A stretch of DNA of 36,274 nucleotides from UBA5109 sp965662565 (GTDB lineage Bacteria > Pseudomonadota > Gammaproteobacteria > Pseudomonadales > Pseudohongiellaceae). The DNA lies in the NCBI GenBank assembly GCA_965662565.1, contig CBFIHS010000019.1, positions 1 to 36,274 on the forward strand, given 5' to 3'. Every line of letters begins with the position of its first letter. The first letter of the stretch is position 1. This document shows, piece after piece, positions 1 to 8,406 of this stretch. The translations under genes were made by a program, and so were the position numbers. The notes under the pieces are model-generated. The model saw only the letters and a program-made list of their open reading frames with translations, was not told the origin of the DNA and ran no database searches.

Positions 1-845
1 TAGAAGGTATTTCTAACTTTCGCGTAAATCGAACCTAGTTCCTTACCAAAAATGGATGTCGAAACTTCCAACAAAATTTCAGAAAGTGATTCGAGTTTCT
101 CTTTGGTTTTAAGACGCCAACCACTATAACTAATATTCACAGATTCACCTTCAAATTGGTGAGGTATCACTTTCTTATCTTGTAATAAGTAAAAACTAAT
201 CGGCATCTTGGTCTGAAGCCTTGGTTCTCCCCTGTTATTGAAGCTGTGTAATGTTAGAATTTCGGGCTTTCTTAATTGCACTAATTCATAAATTTTCAAA
301 GGCCTTATGCTCCCTTTGGGCTGAACCTCATAGGTACTGCCCACCTGGATATTCTCCTTACAAAGCTTATAAGAATTATCGCTTAGTAGCACTTGCCCGC
401 GCATACTAAAGGATTCAACACGTGAGGCAATATTTACCTCATTACCTATAGCTGTATATTCGTGATGCGAGACATTGCCTAAATAGCCTGTAGCAACGTC
501 ACCTGTATTAATACCAATACCCATGAAAATACTAGAAAGACCTAGCTCGTTATTTTGTAAATTAATTTCTTTCATAGCATTCTGCATTTCAATCGCACAG
601 GCTAATACATTGTTGATTGTATCGTCCTCACAACTGAACAAGGCCAAGATAGAATCTCCAATCAATTTATCAACAACGCCATCGTGCCTTTCAATAATGG
701 GAATCATTACATTGAAATAACGATTGAGCAAGTTCATAACATCAATTGGCGAGAATTTTTCAGAAAATGAGGTAAAACCTCTCAAATCTGATATCAAGAT
801 ACTTAGCTTTTCAATCTTGAAGCGACCAAGCTCTATTTCATTCAT
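1..845 (-). CDS. Class III adenylate/guanylate cyclase with C-terminal PilZ domain (3' end cut by window)
   Basis: I translated this by hand from the minus strand: 281 open codons with no stop, running off the left edge. The cyclase homology domain starts almost at the N-terminus (about residues 12-190). It has metal-binding aspartates D20 (in ISDLRGFTSFSE) and D64 (DKLIGDS), the base-contacting lysine position K60, and the transition-state pair N138/R142 (GNEVNIASR). These are the residues a working class III cyclase needs, so it should make cAMP or cGMP. After a linker, residues about 203-281 look like PilZ: RxxxR is present as RGEPR (205-209) and NxSxxG as NISYSG (237-242), the two motifs that bind c-di-GMP. 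The ATG is fixed by an in-frame stop three codons upstream. No transmembrane segment or HAMP domain is visible. Substrate and activity are unproven. Confidence 0.85.
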   Translation of the reverse strand, partial: MNEIELGRFKIEKLSILISDLRGFTSFSEKFSPIDVMNLLNRYFNVMIPIIERHDGVVDKLIGDSILALFSCEDDTINNVLACAIEMQNAMKEINLQNNELGLSSIFMGIGINTGDVATGYLGNVSHHEYTAIGNEVNIASRVESFSMRGQVLLSDNSYKLCKENIQVGSTYEVQPKGSIRPLKIYELVQLRKPEILTLHSFNNRGEPRLQTKMPISFYLLQDKKVIPHQFEGESVNISYSGWRLKTKEKLESLSEILLEVSTSIFGKELGSIYAKVRNTF

Positions 846-998
846 TGGAAATTAGCTCCACATAGCTTCAGCAATTTTAAATAATTTGAATTAGAGTGAG
901 CGCGTAAATTTAACGAGAGCCTTATTAAGGAGCTTATAGTATGCAGAGTTAGTTTTTTCAAAATATTCAGGAATTTATACTTATTGAAAAGTACAGCC

Positions 999-1220
999 TC
1001 ATTCGTTCGGATTACTTATTATTAGACCTACAGCAATTGCTTCGGTAGAAAAAAATGTCCCATCCCTGACTATCGATAATTTTATAACATCCCCCTCTTC
1101 ATGAATACCTATTAGATATTTAAAGATATGGTCATTTTCTACTATTGATTGATTTACTCTAACAATTACATCTCCGGCTCTGACTCCTGCATTATAAGCA
1201 GGAGAATTCAATTCTACATT
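999..1220 (-). pseudogene. PDZ-domain remnant of an HtrA/S1C-type protease
   Basis: The minus-strand frame encodes a clear PDZ core: SPAYNAGVRAGDVIVRVN, then an acidic/hydrophobic stretch ending in LSIVRDG. This is how the C-terminal PDZ domain of DegP/DegS-type proteases reads. Only about 70 residues remain. The family similarity reaches back to NVELNSPAY and then meets a stop codon (rev. 1223-1221). No ATG is available, only a TTG at 1211 with no ribosome binding site, and the protease domain is missing. I read it as a truncated gene fragment rather than a functional small protein. The left end stops normally with NPNE and TGA. Confidence 0.6.
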
Positions 1221-1356
1221 TTACACTCCTGGATTTATGGGTATTGCAGAAGATCTGGAAGGAAAAATCGTCGCTTGGGACGCGCAACCAATCAACTCAC
1301 TTGATGTGCCGGACTTCCAAATGTATTCACGTGTTACACATCTAGAATATAAATAA
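1198..1356 (+). pseudogene. Possible C-terminal gene fragment, family not recognised
   Basis: The plus strand is open from just after a TAA (1195-1197) to a TAA at 1354-1356. The 52 codons look protein-like (for example FMGIAEDLEGKIVAWDAQP) and end in a plausible C-terminus, THLEYK. There is an ATG at 1237 but no ribosome binding site or promoter that I can see. It runs head-on into the PDZ remnant, overlapping it at about 1198-1220 around a small GAATT-C-AATTC palindrome (1204-1214). I read it as debris left where two gene fragments were joined. It could also be chance, and I cannot name a family. Confidence 0.3.
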
Positions 1357-1453
1357 TTAAAGAGTTCTTGTCGGGAAAGCAAAAGCAGATTTTTTTTAAA
1401 CACATTCCTTTTTTAAACACTTTCACTTAACCGACAAATACTAGCTTAAAACA

Positions 1454-1750
1454 TCATTCGAATTTAATTTTATCTTGATTATTTTCGATAGTCGCTGCCC
1501 CGATGCCACTAACCATCATTAGGTCATCAAAACTTTGAAATGCTCTATTTTGTTCTCGGTAGTCAATAATTGCTTCCGCTTTTGCATAACCAATACCATC
1601 TAAAGCCAGGGCAATTGTATCTGCATCAGCATTGTTTACATTTATTTGAATTAATTCTGGTTTTGCAGATAGGTTTTGAGCTACAGAAGTTTGAGAAAGT
1701 AGTAAAAACACGCTCAAACAAAATAATTGCAATAACTTGAATCCTTTCAT
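1454..1750 (-). CDS. Exported helix-hairpin-helix protein, ComEA family
   Basis: A 98-aa protein with an N-terminal signal peptide (MKGFKLLQLF, hydrophobic to about residue 24, cleavage near SVAQ). A tandem helix-hairpin-helix domain follows: INVNNADADTIALALDGIG, then a second hairpin VSGIGAATIENN. This short form is the soluble ComEA-like DNA-binding protein common in gammaproteobacteria, where it probably sits in the periplasm and helps pull in DNA through type IV pilus systems. I chose the ATG at 1750 over an upstream in-frame ATG at 1762, because a GGAGAG ribosome binding site lies 5-6 nt before 1750 and the signal peptide then starts in the usual way. The gene follows pyrF in the same direction. 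Confidence 0.8.
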   Translation of the reverse strand: MKGFKLLQLFCLSVFLLLSQTSVAQNLSAKPELIQINVNNADADTIALALDGIGYAKAEAIIDYREQNRAFQSFDDLMMVSGIGAATIENNQDKIKFE

Positions 1751-1839
1751 AACACTCTCCATTAGTAAAATTTGAAATCACTTACAGAATAATTCTGTAT
1801 CAATAAGATTAGCAGAACTTAAATCAATTTCACTTTTTT

Positions 1840-2538
1840 TTAACTAGATTCAATTTCTTGAACAATACTAAGGATTTTAGCTGAAGGCTTACTTGATTGA
1901 GTTATAGGTCTACCAATCACTAAATAATCACTGCCGTTTTGTAGCGCTAAAGCCGGAGTTACAACTCTTTTCTGGTCATCAACACTATCACCTAGTGGAC
2001 GTATACCTGGAGTAACTAAACAGAAGTCACTAGCGTGTAATGATCTTAAATATTCTGTCTCTTTAGCAGAACAAACCACTCCGTCAAGACCACAATCAGC
2101 TGTCAACTTTGCTAAATTCTCAACTTGCTCTTGTGGACTTCGAGATATCCCAAGTTCCAGCAGATCTTCGGACCCCATACTGGTTAATACCGTGACCGCT
2201 ATCAATAGCGGCGAGCCTTGGCTATTGAGAGCCTCACGTGATGCTTCAAGCATAGCGCGACCACCACCAGCATGAACGTTCACCATCCAGACACCAAGAT
2301 CTGCAGCAGCCTTTAAAGCTCCGGCCACAGTATTCGGAATATCATGAAACTTTAGATCCAGAAAAACTTCAAAGCCTAGCTTAGAAATTCTTTCTACCAA
2401 TTGTGGCCCGCATCGAGTGAAAATTTCCTTTCCTATTTTCACTCTACAAAGCTGAGGGTCGATATTATCCAAAAAATTTAGACATGACTGTTCACTGGGA
2501 TAATCAAGAGCAATAATTATTTGTTTTTCATATTTCAT
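1840..2538 (-). CDS. pyrF: Orotidine 5'-phosphate decarboxylase
   Basis: A 232-aa enzyme of the normal length for the bacterial PyrF family. It carries out the last step of UMP synthesis, decarboxylating OMP in the cytoplasm. The catalytic Asp-Lys-Asp array is present in DLKFHDIPNT (D61, K63, D66), with D12 in ALDYP. The phosphate-binding ends of the TIM barrel are seen as VTPGIRP and VIGRPIT. It lies 72 bp downstream of lapB on the same strand, the lapA-lapB-pyrF order seen in many gammaproteobacteria. Start ATG 2538 gives the usual N-terminus. Confidence 0.96.
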   Translation of the reverse strand: MKYEKQIIIALDYPSEQSCLNFLDNIDPQLCRVKIGKEIFTRCGPQLVERISKLGFEVFLDLKFHDIPNTVAGALKAAADLGVWMVNVHAGGGRAMLEASREALNSQGSPLLIAVTVLTSMGSEDLLELGISRSPQEQVENLAKLTADCGLDGVVCSAKETEYLRSLHASDFCLVTPGIRPLGDSVDDQKRVVTPALALQNGSDYLVIGRPITQSSKPSAKILSIVQEIESS

Positions 2539-2610
2539 TTAACGACCTTGAATAAGCGACTTATTATGCATATTTGAATCAAAGAAGATTTATAAGACTT
2601 ACATAAATAG

Positions 2611-3798
2611 CTATAGATAATTTTCATCAACCTTAAACTCAAGAGGCTTGACCCTACCCCACTCATTGCAACTTGGGCAAAGCCAATGGAGTCTCTGAAA
2701 CTCGAAACCACAACTACCACATTGATATTTGGCATGATTCTCAAAGTAAGCCTGTAAAATCTCATAGAAAAACTCAGCGCTCTCTTCACCTTCGGTTGAG
2801 TTCAACAATATTGCTTCACCAAGCAATTCAATTCTAGGGTTTGATTTCAGTTTACTGAATAGTAATTCCTTGGCTTCATTCCTACCTTTAGTCTCTTTGA
2901 CATGCTGAATTAATTTCAGCAGGAAATTCGCAGAAGAAGATTGATCGATACTATTTTCGATAAACCTTTCCAGATCATTATTTTTATCTAAGGCGAGATA
3001 TGACGCAACTATTAAAGGAAATACTTCTGCTTGAAAACTCAAATCCTCAGTAGATATTTTATTAATAGCTTTGAGGGTTTTCTTGTAAAATTTTTGCTTG
3101 TACTCCAAATCAGCAAGAATGAGGCTAGTTCTTACATTATCTCGATCAAAGTTAATGGCATAATTAAGATAGCTTCGCGCCTGACTGTAATTGCTGTTTT
3201 CAATATCGATTTCAGCCAGCTCACAATAAAAATGTGAAGCTTTATTTTGATAATCTTTTTTTGCTTCTGGAGAACAAATCTTCAACAAATCATCAATCGC
3301 TTGAATTGCGTTGAGCCATTCTTTTTCCGTCTGATAAACAATAACTCCTTGATCTAAAGCAGCTAAAGAAACTTCCTTGTTTGAGTTTCTCAATTCATTA
3401 ATCAATGATTCTGCTCTATCTAGTAATCCTGCTGCGACATAGCTTCTAATCAATCCTAATTTTACATTTTGTAAATCAATTTCACTTAACTTGGAGTCTG
3501 CTAATAACTTATGGTAAACCGCAACTGATTGATCGAATTTACCACGCCTTCTGGTCAAGGCTGCTAATGCAAGATTACTTTCCACAGAAGTGGCATTAAT
3601 TTCTAGGGATGCAATAAGCTCATCAACTGATTGATCTGCTTTCTCATTTACTAAATAGTTTAAACCTATGAAATAATCTTTTTCCGAGTTTTTTGATGCT
3701 GCAGTATTTTTGCTATTTCTCGTTCTATAACCCGAATACCAAGCTAAGGCCAACGCAATTAAAACTAAAACTATTGCTGTAGTGTTTCCTTCTAGCAT
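2611..3798 (-). CDS. lapB: LapB (YciM), inner-membrane TPR adaptor of lipopolysaccharide assembly
   Basis: LapB tethers to the inner membrane and controls LpxC turnover by FtsH, so it sets the lipopolysaccharide level. The protein begins with one transmembrane helix (IVLVLIALALAWYSGY), continues as a long TPR solenoid, and ends with a rubredoxin-like zinc site of two CxxC pairs (C360/C363 and C374/C377). The reading frame is open further upstream to 3864, but that part overlaps lapA. The ATG at 3798 gives MLEGNTTAIVL, matching the family N-terminus, lies 13 bp after the lapA stop, and yields 395 aa against about 389 in E. coli. The trace of SD sequence is weak. Confidence 0.93.
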   Translation of the reverse strand: MLEGNTTAIVLVLIALALAWYSGYRTRNSKNTAASKNSEKDYFIGLNYLVNEKADQSVDELIASLEINATSVESNLALAALTRRRGKFDQSVAVYHKLLADSKLSEIDLQNVKLGLIRSYVAAGLLDRAESLINELRNSNKEVSLAALDQGVIVYQTEKEWLNAIQAIDDLLKICSPEAKKDYQNKASHFYCELAEIDIENSNYSQARSYLNYAINFDRDNVRTSLILADLEYKQKFYKKTLKAINKISTEDLSFQAEVFPLIVASYLALDKNNDLERFIENSIDQSSSANFLLKLIQHVKETKGRNEAKELLFSKLKSNPRIELLGEAILLNSTEGEESAEFFYEILQAYFENHAKYQCGSCGFEFQRLHWLCPSCNEWGRVKPLEFKVDENYL

Positions 3799-3811
3799 AA
3801 TCAGTCTACTA

Positions 3812-4129
3812 TTAACCCCTGCCTTTTCGGAAAACACTAGCGTCAGCACTCTTACCAACGACATTTGCTTGAGATTTTTTTAGACGACCTTCTAAGTCGT
3901 GAATTTTAATCTTGGTTTTAATTCGACGAAAAAAACCATAACCAAGAATTAAACCTAAAGCTCCACCCCAGATAAATGCTAGCAATACCCAAACTGCTAA
4001 GCGCTGCGGTGCTAGTTCAACACCAATCCATAGTGGCACTTCCACACTATTATTACTGGTAAAAACAAACCCTGCTAATACAAACAGTAGAACTATAAGA
4101 CTCGTTATAAATCGTAAAATTCTTTTCAT
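3812..4129 (-). CDS. lapA: LapA, small inner-membrane partner of LapB
   Basis: A 105-aa protein with two hydrophobic helices (residues about 7-25, ITSLIVLLFVLAGFVF, and about 45-68, WVLLAFIWGGALGLILGYGF) and a basic tail with a short coiled stretch (KIHDLEGRLKKSQ). This is the DUF1049/LapA architecture. It precedes lapB with a 13-bp gap and is the first gene after the ihfB terminator, so it probably heads the lapA-lapB-pyrF unit. LapA is linked to lipopolysaccharide assembly, but its exact role is less clear than LapB's. Confidence 0.88.
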   Translation of the reverse strand: MKRILRFITSLIVLLFVLAGFVFTSNNSVEVPLWIGVELAPQRLAVWVLLAFIWGGALGLILGYGFFRRIKTKIKIHDLEGRLKKSQANVVGKSADASVFRKGRG

Positions 4130-4150
4130 TTAGGTTCTTTATAGCATGAC

Positions 4151-4189
4151 AAAAAAAACGGCGGCTCCTCGAAAAGGCCCCGCCGTTTT
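4151..4189 (-). terminator. Intrinsic terminator after ihfB
   Basis: On the minus strand AAAACGGCGG pairs with CCGCCGTTTT (4155-4164 with 4180-4189) around a loop that can pair further (GGCC/GGAGCC). A run of eight T follows (plus-strand A at 4151-4158). It sits 26 bp past the ihfB stop and before lapA, so it should end the long gyrA-to-ihfB unit. Confidence 0.85.
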
Positions 4190-4214
4190 GATAGTTCAAC
4201 AAAGAAGCTTTTCC

Positions 4215-4514
4215 TTAAGCTCTTTCTCTTTGTAAGCTCTCATTGACACGGTCTCTTAACTCTTTGCCAGCTTTGAAGTGGGGAACATGCTTTCCTTTTA
4301 ATTCCACCGCTTCACCAGTTTTAGGGTTGCGCCCAATTCGAGGAGCTCTGTAATGTAGCGAAAAGCTACCAAAGCCCCGAATTTCAATGCGCCCACCTTC
4401 AGACAATGTCTCAGACATATAAGAAATAATTGCTTTAACTGTCAGCTCAATATCTTTCGGAGATAATTGAGTTTGCTTTTCCGCTATACGTTCTATCAAT
4501 TCTGATTTCGTCAT
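4215..4514 (-). CDS. ihfB: Integration host factor beta subunit
   Basis: A 99-aa DNA-bending protein of the HU/IHF family. The beta-arm motif GRNPKTGEAVELKGKHVPHFKAG is complete apart from small substitutions, and IEIRGFGSFSLHYR precedes it. IHF is an IhfA-IhfB heterodimer that bends DNA sharply at specific sites and serves transcription, replication and recombination. A GAGG ribosome binding site lies before the ATG at 4514. rpsA upstream and a terminator downstream give the conserved rpsA-ihfB arrangement. Confidence 0.96.
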   Translation of the reverse strand: MTKSELIERIAEKQTQLSPKDIELTVKAIISYMSETLSEGGRIEIRGFGSFSLHYRAPRIGRNPKTGEAVELKGKHVPHFKAGKELRDRVNESLQRERA

Positions 4515-4548
4515 AACTTATTACCTCAACAGTTAAGCTTTCTTAATA

Positions 4549-4569
4549 AAGTAAGCTAAGCGCTTACTT
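4549..4569 (-). other. Hairpin spanning the rpsA stop codon
   Basis: AAGTAAGC (4549-4556) and GCTTACTT (4562-4569) form an 8-bp stem with a 5-nt loop, and the rpsA TAA (4566-4564) lies inside the stem. On the minus strand it is followed by TATTAAG, not a real T-run. It is therefore more likely an mRNA-processing or attenuation structure between rpsA and ihfB than a strong terminator. Function is inferred from position only. Confidence 0.4.
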
Positions 4570-6240
4570 CTTTTCCATCTGCGCTTTAATTAAATCACCA
4601 ACGGTAGCTGGTGCAGCAGCACTAGTACTTTGTTTATTATGCTCAGCAATTGAATCTTTTTCTTCTTCAATTTCTTTAGCTTTTATAGACAAGGTTAGTA
4701 CTCTGTTTTTACGGTCAAGATTAACAATTCTAGCTTCGACTTCATCGCCTTCGCTCAAGACAGTTCGAGCATCCTCAACTCTATCTCGGCTAATATCGGC
4801 AACTTTTAGAAGGCCTTCAACACCTTCAGCCAAAGTTACAATTGCTTCTTTAACATCAACAGAGGCTACTTTACCAGTAACAATGCTGCCTTTTTCGTTT
4901 TCTGAGGCATATTGAGAGAAAGGATCATCAATCAATTGTTTTATACCCAATGAAATTCTTTCTCTTTCTGGATCTATTGAAAGAATCACAGTATCAATCT
5001 TATCGCCTTTGGTGTACTCACGAACCGCTTGCTCGCCTGGTTCATCCCAAGAGATGTCAGATAAATGAACAAGGCCATCAATTTCGCCATCAAGACCGAT
5101 GAAGATTCCAAAATCTGTAATTGATTTAATGTTGCCAGAAATTCTATCGCCTTTCTTGAAGGTTTCACCAAAAGCATCCCAAGGATTTTTCTGAGTTTGC
5201 TTCAGGCCTAGAGAAATACGACGACGTTCTTGGTCAATTTCAAGAATCATTACTTCAACTTCATCACCTAGTTGAACAAGTTTAGACGGGTGAATGTTTT
5301 TGTTAGTCCAATCCATTTCAGAAACGTGGACAAGACCTTCAACACCTTCTTCAAGCTCAGCAAAACAGCCGTAGTCAGTTAAATTCGTAACAACTGCTTT
5401 AACTTTGGTGTTCTCTGGATAACGATTTTTAATTTCTACCCATGGATCTTCACCAAGTTGTTTTAGACCAAGCGATACACGATTACGTTCACGATCAAAC
5501 TTCAATACTTTAACGTCAATCTCAGCGCCAACTTCAACAATTTCACTTGGGTGTTTGATGCGTTTCCAAGACATATCTGTAATATGTAATAAACCGTCCA
5601 CCCCACCTAGATCTACGAAAGCACCGTAATCAGTAAGGTTTTTCACTATGCCTTTAACAGATTGACCTTCTTGCAGATTAGCAAGCAACTCATCACGTTC
5701 AGCACTATTTACAGACTCAAGTACTGCGCGACGAGAAACAACCACGTTGTTTCGCTTTTGGTCCAGTTTGATCAATTTAAATTCAAGCTCTTTAAACATG
5801 AGAGGATCAACGTCACGAATCGGACGAACATCTACTAATGAGCCTGGAAGGAATGCTCGAACAGTATTCACATCAACAGTGAAACCGCCTTTTACTTTTC
5901 CGTTAATGACACCAATAACTGCTTCATTTTTCTCGAATGCACTTTCAAGTACCATCCAAGTTTCAGCGCGTTTGGCTTTCTCTCGAGATAATTTTGTTTC
6001 TCCGAAACCGTCTTCAACAGTTTCCAAAGCAACTTTTACTTCATCTCCAACTACCAGGGAAAATTCGCCCTGATCGTTTAAAAATTCTTGGCGAGGAATT
6101 ACACCTTCTGATTTAAGACCGGCATGAACAGTCACCCAATCCGAATCAATATCGATCACGGTTCCAGTAACAATGGAGCCGGACTTCATTTCTACACCTT
6201 TCAAACTTTCTTCAAATAATTCTGCGAAACTTTCGCTCAT
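4564..6240 (-). CDS. rpsA: 30S ribosomal protein S1
   Basis: Six S1 RNA-binding repeats can be followed along the chain, several with the GLVHVSEMDW or GLLHITDMSW signature and the VxLGLKQ ends. S1 brings mRNA to the 30S subunit. The frame is open to 6255, but the ATG at 6240 gives MSESFAELFEESLKG, the family N-terminus, and 558 aa against 557 in E. coli. It has an AGGA ribosome binding site 6 nt upstream. The 145-bp leader before it (6241-6385) is long for this operon and is where E. coli rpsA carries its self-repression structure; I did not work out a fold here. Confidence 0.97.
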   Translation of the reverse strand: MSESFAELFEESLKGVEMKSGSIVTGTVIDIDSDWVTVHAGLKSEGVIPRQEFLNDQGEFSLVVGDEVKVALETVEDGFGETKLSREKAKRAETWMVLESAFEKNEAVIGVINGKVKGGFTVDVNTVRAFLPGSLVDVRPIRDVDPLMFKELEFKLIKLDQKRNNVVVSRRAVLESVNSAERDELLANLQEGQSVKGIVKNLTDYGAFVDLGGVDGLLHITDMSWKRIKHPSEIVEVGAEIDVKVLKFDRERNRVSLGLKQLGEDPWVEIKNRYPENTKVKAVVTNLTDYGCFAELEEGVEGLVHVSEMDWTNKNIHPSKLVQLGDEVEVMILEIDQERRRISLGLKQTQKNPWDAFGETFKKGDRISGNIKSITDFGIFIGLDGEIDGLVHLSDISWDEPGEQAVREYTKGDKIDTVILSIDPERERISLGIKQLIDDPFSQYASENEKGSIVTGKVASVDVKEAIVTLAEGVEGLLKVADISRDRVEDARTVLSEGDEVEARIVNLDRKNRVLTLSIKAKEIEEEKDSIAEHNKQSTSAAAPATVGDLIKAQMEKK

Positions 6241-6385
6241 GTTTTTTCCTATCATTGAGAGCTATGCTTAGGCAAGATCTCATATCAATCCACATTCCAG
6301 TTAATATGGGTTAGTTTTTATTTAGTAAGTTTTCAGCATTTTCTGGCACTTGAAAACCACCTTTCATTAGAAATGAATATTCAAT

Positions 6386-7096
6386 TCAATTGCCTAAGTC
6401 TAGTGCTTGCTCTGTTGCTGCTAACACCTCTTTAAACACTTGGTCGACATTCAAATCAGTTGTATCGATCACCAAAGCATCCTCTGCAGGCACTAATGGT
6501 GAAATTTCTCTTGCTGAATCTCGCTTATCACGAGCTTCTATATCCTGCAAAAGGGCGCGCAGATTAACACTAAGTCCCTTATTTATCAACTGCTTATAAC
6601 GTCTTTCAGCTCGCACTTCGAGTGAAGCAGTGAGGAAAAGTTTTTTGACTGCATCTGGGAATACTACTGTTCCCATATCTCGACCGTCTGCCACCAGACC
6701 TGGCATCTGACGAAACGCTAATTGCCTCTCATAAAGCGCGTCACGAACTTCAGGAATAATGGCTACTTGGGAAGCCAATTCTCCACTGCTTTCCTGCCTT
6801 ATTTCTGTGCTGACGTCCTCGCCGTTAAGCTCTATTGAGCCCTCATAGAGTCTGGAGAAACAGACATCCATCCCTGTCGTGAAATCCACTAAGCTATTGA
6901 TATCATTCAACAATATATCTTTCTTATTAGCCCCCACGCCAACTAAACGATAAAGCGCCCCACTATCAAGAATATGCCACTGCAAAGATTTTGCCAGTAG
7001 ATGTGTAATAGCTCCCTTACCTGTGCCGCTAGGTCCATCGATTGTAATTACAGGCGCTTCGAGTATTGGTGTCTCTATAGAACTTAAGTCTGTCAT
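6386..7096 (-). CDS. cmk: Cytidylate kinase
   Basis: The 236-aa enzyme phosphorylates CMP and dCMP to the diphosphates using ATP. The P-loop GPSGTGKG is at residues 21-28 and the CMP-binding DGRDMGTVVFPDA segment lies mid-chain. I use the ATG at 7096, which overlaps the aroA stop by one base (TGATG), rather than the TTG one codon earlier. The aroA-cmk-rpsA order is the standard gammaproteobacterial one, and translational coupling to aroA is likely. Confidence 0.95.
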   Translation of the reverse strand: MTDLSSIETPILEAPVITIDGPSGTGKGAITHLLAKSLQWHILDSGALYRLVGVGANKKDILLNDINSLVDFTTGMDVCFSRLYEGSIELNGEDVSTEIRQESSGELASQVAIIPEVRDALYERQLAFRQMPGLVADGRDMGTVVFPDAVKKLFLTASLEVRAERRYKQLINKGLSVNLRALLQDIEARDKRDSAREISPLVPAEDALVIDTTDLNVDQVFKEVLAATEQALDLGN

Positions 7097-8400
7097 CAAT
7101 CTACCGCCTTAAGATTGATACCGCTGGTGGAAGCAAGCTCAAGAAAATTAGGGAAAGAAGTAGCAACATTGGCGCAATCCTGGATCGAAATTTTTGCTTT
7201 AGAGCGCAAAGCCGCAATCACAAAAGCCATGGCTATACGATGATCTCCTTTACTGTCAATAATGCCACCGCCCATTTCAGAACCTTCAATTACGATACCA
7301 TCTGGTTTCACTTCGTGCTTCACACCTAAAGTTGCCAGGCCATCAGCCATGGCTTGAATTCTGTCACTTTCTTTTACTCGTAACTCCTCCGCACCACTTA
7401 ATGTTGTAGTCCCAGTGGCGCAGGCTGCAGCAATAAATAAAACAGGAAACTCGTCGATTGCTAAAGGTACTTGTTCAGCCGGAATTTCGATACCATGCAA
7501 AGGGGCATAACGCACACGAATATCGGCTACAAGCTCCCCCCCAACTTCGTATTCTCCCAAATACTCGATATTTGCGCCCATTTCTCTAAGAATATTAATC
7601 ACACCTGTTCTGGTCGAATTAATACCAACATGCTTTAAAGTTAAATCCGAACCAGGACTTATACTGGCGCCTACTAAGAAAAATGCAGCCGAACTAATAT
7701 CAGCAGGTATATCTAAATCACAAGCTACAAGCTTATTCCCACCCTTAATTTCAATAGTGTCTCCCACAACACTTAAAGGATAGCCAAACCCTTGCAACAT
7801 AAGTTCTGTATGATCCCGGCAAGGAGTAGGCTCGACGATTTTACTGCTACCATCAACGTAAAGAGAAGCCAGTAAAAGGCAAGATTTAACTTGAGCACTG
7901 GCTACAGGCATCTCATAGGCAATCGGTTGTAATTTCGCAGGGCTGATTTTAATTGGAGCAAAGCCACCCTCTTCCAGCACAATATCCGCACCCATCAATT
8001 TAAGAGGCTCAGTCACTCTCTTCATAGGTCGTTTAGAAAGAGACTCATCGCCTATTAAAACTGAAGAGAAGCTTTGCGCTGCTAATAAACCTGTCATTAA
8101 TCGCATCGCTGTACCCGAGTTCCCCATATTAAGAGCTTCCAAAGGAGCTTTGAGGCCATTCATACCAACCCCCTCAATGCGCAAATTTCCTTCTTGTGGA
8201 TCAGTGATACTCACACCCATTGCTCTGAAAGCTTTTAAGGTAGCAAGACTGTCTTCGCCTTCTAAAAAGCCCTGGACATTTGTAATCCCCTCGGCAATCG
8301 CTCCCATGATGATTGCACGATGAGAAATTGATTTGTCGCCAGGAACTCGAATACTCCCTGACAGATGGCCACCAGGCTCTGCAATGAAATTATGTTTCAT
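7096..8400 (-). CDS. aroA: 3-phosphoshikimate 1-carboxyvinyltransferase (EPSP synthase), class II-like motifs
   Basis: The 434-aa enzyme joins shikimate 3-phosphate and phosphoenolpyruvate on the way to chorismate. GDKS (21-24), SAQVK (168-172), RDHTE (195-199) and NSTR (261-264) are all present. Those are the four motifs used to define the class II enzymes. The glycine equivalent to E. coli G96 is kept (NSGTAMR, 94-100), unlike the CP4 enzyme. The gene lies 6 bp after the pheA-tyrA fusion. In Pseudomonas the neighbouring tyrA is fused to aroA; here they are separate. Confidence 0.95.
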   Translation of the reverse strand: MKHNFIAEPGGHLSGSIRVPGDKSISHRAIIMGAIAEGITNVQGFLEGEDSLATLKAFRAMGVSITDPQEGNLRIEGVGMNGLKAPLEALNMGNSGTAMRLMTGLLAAQSFSSVLIGDESLSKRPMKRVTEPLKLMGADIVLEEGGFAPIKISPAKLQPIAYEMPVASAQVKSCLLLASLYVDGSSKIVEPTPCRDHTELMLQGFGYPLSVVGDTIEIKGGNKLVACDLDIPADISSAAFFLVGASISPGSDLTLKHVGINSTRTGVINILREMGANIEYLGEYEVGGELVADIRVRYAPLHGIEIPAEQVPLAIDEFPVLFIAAACATGTTTLSGAEELRVKESDRIQAMADGLATLGVKHEVKPDGIVIEGSEMGGGIIDSKGDHRIAMAFVIAALRSKAKISIQDCANVATSFPNFLELASTSGINLKAVD

Positions 8401-8406
8401 AGAAAG

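Noticed and set aside
1221..1403. 60-aa minus-strand frame (begins MFKKNLLLLS)
   Set aside because: It is the shadow of the plus-strand remnant, which has the more protein-like composition. The start resembles a signal peptide but there is no support beyond that.
6311..6367. 18-codon frame upstream of rpsA on the minus strand (begins MKGGFQVPEN)
   Set aside because: No ribosome binding site precedes the ATG and no conservation can be judged. It is short enough to arise by chance in the leader.
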